Assembly: GCF_042650645.1 (NCBI RefSeq) | Contig: NZ_JBHSBI010000021.1 | Location: forward strand, 1 to 64,000 | Source: Nonomuraea purpurea | Lineage (GTDB): Bacteria > Actinomycetota > Actinomycetes > Streptosporangiales > Streptosporangiaceae | Length of the DNA stretch: 64,000 bases | Direction: 5' to 3' | In this document: positions 59,237 through 64,000 of the stretch, one piece after another | Layout: each line of letters opens with the position of its first letter | Position numbering within the stretch: position 1 is the first letter of the stretch | The notes under the pieces: generated by a model | Told to the model about the DNA's origin: nothing | The model's database searches: none | What the model saw: the letters and a program-made list of their open reading frames with translations, nothing else | Translations under genes and position numbers: made by a program

Positions 59237-59460
59237 GCGCGGTGGCGTCGACGTAAGGGTCGCTGTGGGGTGAGCCCGGTGGCGCGGATGCAGGGGTCGC
59301 TGTGGAGTGAGCCGGTGGCGTCGACATAAGGGTCGCTGTGGAGTGAGCGCGGTGGCGTCGATTTAAGGGTCGCCGTGAAGTGGGTCTGGTGGTGCTGAAG
59401 TAAAGGTGCGGCGTCAGGGGCGTGTTGAGGTGGGGCTGGTGGCGCTGAAGTAAGGTGCGG
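59231..59460. repeat. Degenerate tandem repeat, ~37-bp unit, about six copies
   Basis: Units of ~36-40 bp built on GGTGGCGTCGACGTAAGGG followed by TCGCTGTGGAGTGAGC repeat from the stop codon of the preceding gene to just before the next start. Copies 1-4 (to ~59380) are very similar; copies 5-6 are diverged (GGTGGTGCTGAAGTAAAGG, GGTGGCGCTGAAGTAAGG). It fills the whole 226-bp gap. It may arise by replication slippage. Confidence 0.85.
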
Positions 59461-59462
59461 CC

Positions 59463-60419
59463 ATGTTCGCCGTAACCGCCACACAGACCGACCCCGACAA
59501 CCCACTCGCCGGGCTGACGCTCGGCGAACATCCGGAGCCGAAGGCGCCTGACGGGTGGACGACCGTCTCCGTACGGGCCGCCGCGCTCAACCACCACGAC
59601 CTCTGGACGCTCAAAGGCGTCGGCATCAAGCAGGACCGGCTGCCGATCGTGCTCGGCTGTGACGCCGCGGGAGTGGACGAGGACGGCAACGAGGTCATCG
59701 TGCACGCCGTGATCGGCCGAGGCGCCGACGAGACGCTCGACCCGAAGCGCACGCTGCTGTCGGAGTTCTACGACGGCACGTTCGCCGAGCGCGTGACAGT
59801 GCCGCGCGGCAATCTGGTGCCCAAGCCGTCCGCGCTCAGTTTCGAGCAAGCCGCCTGCCTGCCCACGGCATGGCTGACCGCGTACCGGATGCTGTTCGAC
59901 AAGGCCGGGCTGGAGCCCGGCTCCACCGTGCTGGTGCAGGGGGCGGGCGGCGGCGTCGCGACCGCGTTGATCGCGCTCGGCCGGGCCGGCGGCTACCGGG
60001 TGTGGGCGACCAGCCGGTCGGAGGAGAAGCGCGAGCGGGCCAGGGAGCTCGGCGCCGACCAGGTCTTCGAGCCGGGCGCGCGGCTGCCCGAGCGGGTGGA
60101 CGCCGTCATGGAGACCGTCGGCCAGGCGACCTGGGGCCACTCGCTCAAGTCGCTCAGGCCCGGCGGCCGCATCGTGGTGTCAGGCGCGACCAGCGGCGCG
60201 GTCCCGCCCGCCGACCTCAACCGGGTCTTCTACATGCAACTTTCCGTCGTCGGCTCCACGATGGGCACCCGTGACCAGCTCCAGCGGCTGGCGGTGTTCC
60301 TGGAGCAGACCGGTCTGCGGCCCGTGGTCGACAGGACGATGCCGCTGGCCGACGCGCGCGACGGGTTCGCCGCCATGGCGGAGGGCGACATCTTCGGGAA
60401 GGTCGTCTTCACCGTCTGA
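59463..60419 (+). CDS. Zinc-type alcohol dehydrogenase/quinone oxidoreductase family protein
   Basis: 318 residues of the medium-chain dehydrogenase fold. N-terminal catalytic domain (AALNHHDLWTLKGVGI, LGCDAAGVDEDG) and NADP-binding domain with VLVQGAGGGVATALIALGRA. The structural-zinc Cys cluster is absent, placing it in the quinone oxidoreductase-like group. Reduces an unknown small molecule using NADPH. ATG lies right at the end of the tandem repeat. Confidence 0.88.
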   Translation: MFAVTATQTDPDNPLAGLTLGEHPEPKAPDGWTTVSVRAAALNHHDLWTLKGVGIKQDRLPIVLGCDAAGVDEDGNEVIVHAVIGRGADETLDPKRTLLSEFYDGTFAERVTVPRGNLVPKPSALSFEQAACLPTAWLTAYRMLFDKAGLEPGSTVLVQGAGGGVATALIALGRAGGYRVWATSRSEEKRERARELGADQVFEPGARLPERVDAVMETVGQATWGHSLKSLRPGGRIVVSGATSGAVPPADLNRVFYMQLSVVGSTMGTRDQLQRLAVFLEQTGLRPVVDRTMPLADARDGFAAMAEGDIFGKVVFTV

Positions 60420-60495
60420 ATAAGTGATGGGTTACTTCTCGGCCTCCTCGGTGGTACAAGGAGAGAAGGGTTGTATCACCCGGGAGGCCGTCATT

Positions 60496-61368
60496 ATGGA
60501 CGTTGAGCCCTTCAGCCCAGGTTCGATGCACTGGGAGACCGCCGGCGAATACCGCAATCTGCTCGTGGCCGGCAGCGCGCTGGTCCTGCAGACGATGCAC
60601 CCGGCGGTGGGCGCGGCCGTCGCGGACCACTCGACGTACAAGGACGACCCGTGGGGGCGGCTCGTCCGCACGCTCGCCTCCGTCCAGACCTGGGTGTACG
60701 GCGGCGTGGGCGGCCCGGCCGAGGGCGAGCGGCTCAGGAGGCTGCACCGTCGGATCAGCGGCACGGACGAGCGCGGCCGGCCCTACCACGCGCTGAACGG
60801 CGAAGCGTGGGCCTGGGTGCACCTGACCCTGTTCGAGCGGTTCATCGCGCTCAACCGCTGTTTCGCCACCCCGTACACGGTCGAGGAAGAGCGGCGGCTC
60901 TACGCCGAGTCGCGGCAGCTCGGCGCGATCCTCCAGGTGCCGGAGCGGGAGCTGCCCGCCGACCTGGACGCGTTCTGGCGCTACTTCGACGGCATGGTGG
61001 CCGATCGGCTGGAGGCGCATCCGACGGCGCTCGACGTGCTGTCGGTCATGCGCGGCACTCCGGCGCCTCCGCGGCTGCCCAGGCCGCTGCGCCGATGGTG
61101 GACGCCCGTCGGGGTGGGGTCGGGGGAGTTCAACCACTTCGTGACCGTCGGCACGTTGCCGCCGGCCGTCCGCACGAAACTGGGGCTGCGGTGGACGGCG
61201 CGGGAGGAGCGGCGGCTGCGGCGCCTCGGGCACGCGGTGGCGATGCTGACGCCGCGCCTGCCCGAACGACTGCGGTACATGCCCATCGCCTACAGCGCTC
61301 GCAAAGCCGCCCGCAAGGCCGCACGCACCGCCCGCCGCGTCGCGCGCCGCCAACTACGGTCGGCCTAG
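60496..61368 (+). CDS. MpaB-like oxygenase family protein (DUF2236)
   Basis: 290 residues from ATG 60496 with a GGGAGG site. Motifs typical of the family: LLVAGSALVLQTMHPAVGAAV, DHSTYKDDPWGRLVRTL, WVHLTLFERF and a late H-F segment (GEFNHFVTVGTLP), with conserved His residues likely binding haem b as described for the rubber oxygenase-like relatives. A very basic C-terminus (ARKAARKAARTARRVARR) is notable. Substrate unknown. Confidence 0.82.
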   Translation: MDVEPFSPGSMHWETAGEYRNLLVAGSALVLQTMHPAVGAAVADHSTYKDDPWGRLVRTLASVQTWVYGGVGGPAEGERLRRLHRRISGTDERGRPYHALNGEAWAWVHLTLFERFIALNRCFATPYTVEEERRLYAESRQLGAILQVPERELPADLDAFWRYFDGMVADRLEAHPTALDVLSVMRGTPAPPRLPRPLRRWWTPVGVGSGEFNHFVTVGTLPPAVRTKLGLRWTAREERRLRRLGHAVAMLTPRLPERLRYMPIAYSARKAARKAARTARRVARRQLRSA

Positions 61369-61429
61369 CCCGGCGGTCGAGGTCCGGCGGAGGTCGGTCG
61401 GGGGGTGTTGACCGGTTGGTGGCTGTGGG

Positions 61430-62170
61430 TCAGCGTTCGAGGATGTCGCGGATGCGGTGGCCGGCGTCGTCGAGCGCCGTACGCAGTTCGTCCAGCTTCT
61501 CCGGAGTCAGGCGGGAGTCCGACGCCTCCCTGCGCGCCTGGGCGACGAAGTCGGCCAGCAGTTCGCCCATCTCGGCGTCGAGGTCGGCGCGGTTGGGCGC
61601 CGAGCCCCCGAGCGTGGTCCAGACCTCGGACCAGATCCTGCGCCACTCGCCCGTGAGCCGCTCACCCTCGTCCTGCCACTGGTAGGCGTGCTCGGTCCAC
61701 TGCCGCTTCTGCTGGTCGCGCAGCCGCCTGAACTCCTCCTTCTGCTTCTGCCCGAACCGCCTGCCCTCTTCGCGGGTGTCCGTGCGGACGTCCTTGGCCA
61801 TCCGCGTCAGCTCGTCGCGCAGTGACTTGACCGTGTCGCGGACGTCTTCCTTCACCTCGCGCGCGATGTCGCGTACGGAGGCGGAGATCTCCTGCTCCAG
61901 GTCGTCGAGTTCGTCGAGCCGGCTGTTCAGCTCCTCGCGGCCCTTGTCGGTGATCGAGAACACCTTCTTGCCCTCGACCACCTCGTGCGTCACCAGGCCC
62001 TCCTCCTCCAGGCGGGCCAGGCGCGGGTAGATCGTGCCGGGGGAGGGGGAGTAGACGCCGAGGAAACGGTCCTGGAGGAGCCTGATCACCTCGTAGCCGT
62101 GGCGCGGGCTCTCTTCCAGCAGCTTGAGCAGGTACAGCCGGAGCCGGCCGTGACCGAAGACAGGGCTCAT
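61430..62170 (-). CDS. PadR-family regulator with a long coiled-coil extension
   Basis: 246 residues. The PadR winged helix is at ~6-75 (LRLYLLKLLEESPRHGYEV, SPGTIYPRLARLEEEGLV, KVFSITDKGREEL). The remaining ~165 residues are highly charged and helical (EVKEDVRDTVKSLRDELTRM, REEGRRFGQKQKEEFRRL), much longer than the usual PadR C-terminal domain. It is coupled to the upstream DUF4097-type gene by a 4-bp overlap and probably regulates that operon in response to an unknown signal. Confidence 0.9.
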   Translation of the reverse strand: MSPVFGHGRLRLYLLKLLEESPRHGYEVIRLLQDRFLGVYSPSPGTIYPRLARLEEEGLVTHEVVEGKKVFSITDKGREELNSRLDELDDLEQEISASVRDIAREVKEDVRDTVKSLRDELTRMAKDVRTDTREEGRRFGQKQKEEFRRLRDQQKRQWTEHAYQWQDEGERLTGEWRRIWSEVWTTLGGSAPNRADLDAEMGELLADFVAQARREASDSRLTPEKLDELRTALDDAGHRIRDILER

Positions 62171-62970
62171 TCCTTCTCTCCCTTGAGCAGCGCGATCTCG
62201 CCGGAGACCGTGGTCACCGACAGTGAGGCCATGCCGCCACCCAGTCGGCCCGACGTGACCTTCATGGCGGGGCCGTTCGTGTTGGACAGTTCGTGGAAGG
62301 TGCTGACGACCCTGCCGGAGGTGGACCTCATGGTCACGTCCGCCTCCACGTTCTCCGGCAGCCTGACCAGGATGTCACCGGAGACGCTGTTCAGCGTCAC
62401 ATGACCCGTGGGTCGCAGGGTCAGGTCGGCCGTGATGCGGCCGGACACGCTGGTGGCTTTCAGCCGGCGTGGTGTGCCGTCGGCCACGGTCAGGTCGCCG
62501 GAGACGCTCTTGAACGCCAGGTCGCCGTCCATCGCCCGGCTTTCGACGTCGCCCGAGACGGTGTTGGCCGTCACGTCGCCGCTGACCGCGTCGAGCACGA
62601 TCTCGGCGGAGACGCTCTTGACGTGGGTGGCCCGCTCGAACCCGGCGACCACGGCAGGCGCGGAGACCACGCCGGCGTTGACCCTGCAGGTCTTGGGGAC
62701 GGCGATCGACAGCACGGTCCTGCGCCGGTCGCGCCGTAGCCAGCCGAGCAGCCCGTCCCAGGTGAGGTCCTTGTAGGCGACGGTGAGCGTCCTGGTGTCC
62801 TCGTCGTAGGTGACCAGGAGCGGTGAGGCCGATTCGATCTCGGCGACCTCCAGTGTGGGTGGGCCGTCGCCGGCCAGGACGGCCAGTCTGCCCGCGACGA
62901 TTCGTACGTCGAGCGTCTCCACTTGATCGAAGGTGAGCTGCTCGGGCTCCTCGATCGTCCACTGCTGCAT
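62167..62970 (-). CDS. DUF4097-family beta-repeat protein
   Basis: 267 residues from ATG 62970. No membrane segment or signal peptide. After ~100 residues of mixed fold, repeated VSGD/VSGR/TSGR turns at regular spacing (VLDAVSGDVTANTVSGDVES, FKSVSGDLTVAD, ATSVSGRITADLTL, LNSVSGDILVRL, TTVSGEIALLKG) define a right-handed beta-solenoid. Often found next to PadR regulators. Function unknown; a cytoplasmic scaffold or sensor is possible. Confidence 0.85.
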   Translation of the reverse strand: MQQWTIEEPEQLTFDQVETLDVRIVAGRLAVLAGDGPPTLEVAEIESASPLLVTYDEDTRTLTVAYKDLTWDGLLGWLRRDRRRTVLSIAVPKTCRVNAGVVSAPAVVAGFERATHVKSVSAEIVLDAVSGDVTANTVSGDVESRAMDGDLAFKSVSGDLTVADGTPRRLKATSVSGRITADLTLRPTGHVTLNSVSGDILVRLPENVEADVTMRSTSGRVVSTFHELSNTNGPAMKVTSGRLGGGMASLSVTTVSGEIALLKGEKE

Positions 62971-63009
62971 GACCCGCCCCTTCAACGCGACACAACCGCT
63001 CCTATAAAC

Positions 63010-63038
63010 ACGATATGTCGCGTTGCTCGAAAACTCAA
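63010..63038 (-). promoter_or_regulatory. Promoter and repeat element of the DUF4097-padR operon
   Basis: On the minus strand TTGAGT (63033-63038) and TATCGT (63010-63015) are separated by 17 bp, a standard primary-sigma spacing. Overlapping it are two direct copies of a ~16-bp element on the plus strand, ACGATATGTCGCGTTG (63010) and AAGATGTATCGCGTTT (63037), 27 bp apart, candidate PadR binding sites. Confidence 0.6.
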
Positions 63039-63091
63039 GATGTATCGCGTTTGAGCTTCGAGGTCGAACGAGATCGACGGGTGGCGATCGT

Positions 63092-63268
63092 TCAGTCGTC
63101 CTCGTCGTCGAGGCGCGCCAGCCAGGTCGCCAGCCGCTCGATCGGCGTCTCGAACTCGGGGTTGAGGTCGACGAACTCGCGCAGCCGCTCACCCAGCCAC
63201 AGCAGGCTGACCTCCTCCTCGCCGCGCCGTTCGACCAGCTCCTCGATCCCCCGATCGGTGAAGTACAT
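63092..63268 (-). CDS. Small conserved acidic protein (DUF6104-like)
   Basis: 58 residues from ATG 63268. The sequence begins MYFTDRGIEELVERRGEEEV and ends LATWLARLDDEDD. It matches my recollection of small actinobacterial DUF6104 proteins, commonly encoded beside the 2-oxoglutarate dehydrogenase gene, as here. Acidic and helical; function unknown. Position immediately downstream of the kgd terminator suggests a separate transcript or read-through. Confidence 0.8.
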   Translation of the reverse strand: MYFTDRGIEELVERRGEEEVSLLWLGERLREFVDLNPEFETPIERLATWLARLDDEDD

Positions 63269-63294
63269 CGTGTCCCCCTTCGACAGGTAGCAGA

Positions 63295-63322
63295 AGACCC
63301 CCGGCCGGGCGGCCGGGGGTCT
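63295..63322 (-). terminator. Terminator after the 2-oxoglutarate dehydrogenase/decarboxylase gene
   Basis: AGACCCCCGGCC (63295-63306) and GGCCGGGGGTCT (63311-63322) form a perfect 12-bp stem with a 4-nt loop, 12 nt beyond the stop on the minus strand, followed by TCTGC rather than a long T-run. Confidence 0.75.
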
Positions 63323-63334
63323 TTGGGAATCGCG

Positions 63335-64000
63335 TCAGCCGAACACCTCGTGGAGGATCTCCTCCAGCTCGGTGTCGTGCGAGTTGTGCGAGCCCGTGGC
63401 CGGCGAGCTGTTGGCCCGGCGCGACACGCGCCCGAGCGGCCGCCCGCCCAGCGTCTGCGGGTCTTCGGCCAGCTTGAGCGTCAGGTAGGGCCACGGCCCC
63501 ATGTTGACCGGCTCGTCCTGGGCCCAGACCAGTTCCGCCTGCGAGCCGTACCGCGACAGCTCGGTCGTCAGCTCCTCCGACGGGAACGGGTAGAGGCGCT
63601 CAAGCCGGACGATGGCGACGTCGTCACGGCCACTCTTGTCGCGCTGCGCCGCCAGGTCGTAGTAGAGCTTGCCCGAGGTGAAGACGACCTTGGTGACCTT
63701 GGCGGGGTCGACGCTCGTGTCGCCGATGACCGGCTGGAAGGTGCCCGAGGTGAAGTCGGACGCCTTGGACGTGGCCGCCTTGTGGCGCAGCAGCGACTTG
63801 GGCGTGAAGACCACCAGCGGCTTGTGCCGCTCGGACTCCACCTGCCAGCGCAACAGGTGGAAGTAGTTGGCCGGCGTGCTCGGCTGCGCGACCGTCATGT
63901 TGTCGAACGCGCAGACCTGCAGGAACCGCTCGATACGGGCCGAGGAGTGGTCGGGGCCCTGGCCCTCGAAGCCGTGCGGCAGCAGCAGCACGACCGAGGA
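63335..64000 (-). CDS. kgd: Multifunctional 2-oxoglutarate decarboxylase/dehydrogenase E1, C-terminal part (partial)
   Basis: Only the last ~220 residues lie in the window; the gene continues past base 64000. They match the C-terminal pyrimidine-binding and regulatory part of SucA/Kgd: VLLLPHGFEGQGPDHSSARI, FLQVCAFDNMTVAQPSTPANYFHLLRW, RHKPLVVFTPKSLLRH, and ELVWAQDEPVNMGPWPYL. In actinobacteria this is the large fused E1-E2-like enzyme of the TCA cycle. The N-terminal domains cannot be seen. Confidence 0.95.
   Translation of the reverse strand, partial: SSVVLLLPHGFEGQGPDHSSARIERFLQVCAFDNMTVAQPSTPANYFHLLRWQVESERHKPLVVFTPKSLLRHKAATSKASDFTSGTFQPVIGDTSVDPAKVTKVVFTSGKLYYDLAAQRDKSGRDDVAIVRLERLYPFPSEELTTELSRYGSQAELVWAQDEPVNMGPWPYLTLKLAEDPQTLGGRPLGRVSRRANSSPATGSHNSHDTELEEILHEVFG

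Noticed and set aside
1..64000. CRISPR arrays, tRNA genes, phage attachment sites or replication origin
   Set aside because: Looked for regularly spaced identical repeats, cloverleaf-like sequences, integrase genes and DnaA-box clusters while reading; none was convincing.

Overview
The window is 64 kb of high-GC actinobacterial chromosome. The WhiB regulator, the SigR/RsrA-type thiol-stress pair, nickel superoxide dismutase, a PdtaS-type kinase, GTG/TTG starts and many short gene overlaps all point that way. A Streptosporangiales (Nonomuraea-like) host is my inference from the feel of the proteins and is not proven. The order rsgA, aroA, SRAP peptidase, sigR-rsrA, biotinyl protein, pdtaS, whiB matches the order I recall around M. 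tuberculosis Rv3228 to Rv3219, so most of the left and middle is conserved core chromosome with insertions.

Layout. 1-135: the 3' end of a 5S rRNA and its terminator. 0.3-3 kb: a membrane-anchored protein translationally coupled to a NarL-type two-component pair. 3-5.5 kb: an Lrp regulator divergent from phenylalanine hydroxylase, then a secreted serine hydrolase. 5.4-10 kb: pstSCAB behind a PHO box, ending in a response regulator that lacks its phosphoacceptor Asp. 10-14 kb: a tyrosine phosphatase, a fructosamine kinase, and a TetR regulator divergent from a beta-helix protein across a 34-bp palindrome. 14-22 kb: hisN, rsgA, aroA, SRAP, a DksA-like protein, a methyltransferase, sigR-rsrA and an epimerase. 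22-25 kb: an HD-GYP protein coupled to a degenerate HD protein. 25-31 kb: biotin carboxylase and carrier, a thioesterase, a Ser/Thr kinase and a TPP enzyme. 31-33 kb: a second coupled two-component system with a surface protein. 33-41 kb: bioD, a GntR regulator, pdtaS, whiB, a lipid kinase, sigma-B-type sigma with anti-sigma, and sodN/sodX. 41-47 kb: an amino-acid ABC importer, malic enzyme and an NsdA-like regulator.

47.4-56.4 kb is the accessory highlight: five same-strand genes for secreted trypsin-fold proteins. Four have His and Asp of the triad but carry Asp where the catalytic Ser should be (GADGGP or GYDGGP/GYDGAP); the fifth keeps Ser (GASGGP). Most are separated by hairpin terminators and two share a nearly identical leader, so this looks like a locally amplified family of secreted pseudoproteases beside one intact relative.

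56-64 kb is mixed: a decayed thiolase-like gene, a VapBC pair, an anchored protein, a roughly 37-bp tandem repeat, an oxidoreductase, an MpaB-like protein, a PadR/DUF4097-type operon, a 58-residue protein and the 3' end of the 2-oxoglutarate dehydrogenase/decarboxylase gene, which runs off the right edge.
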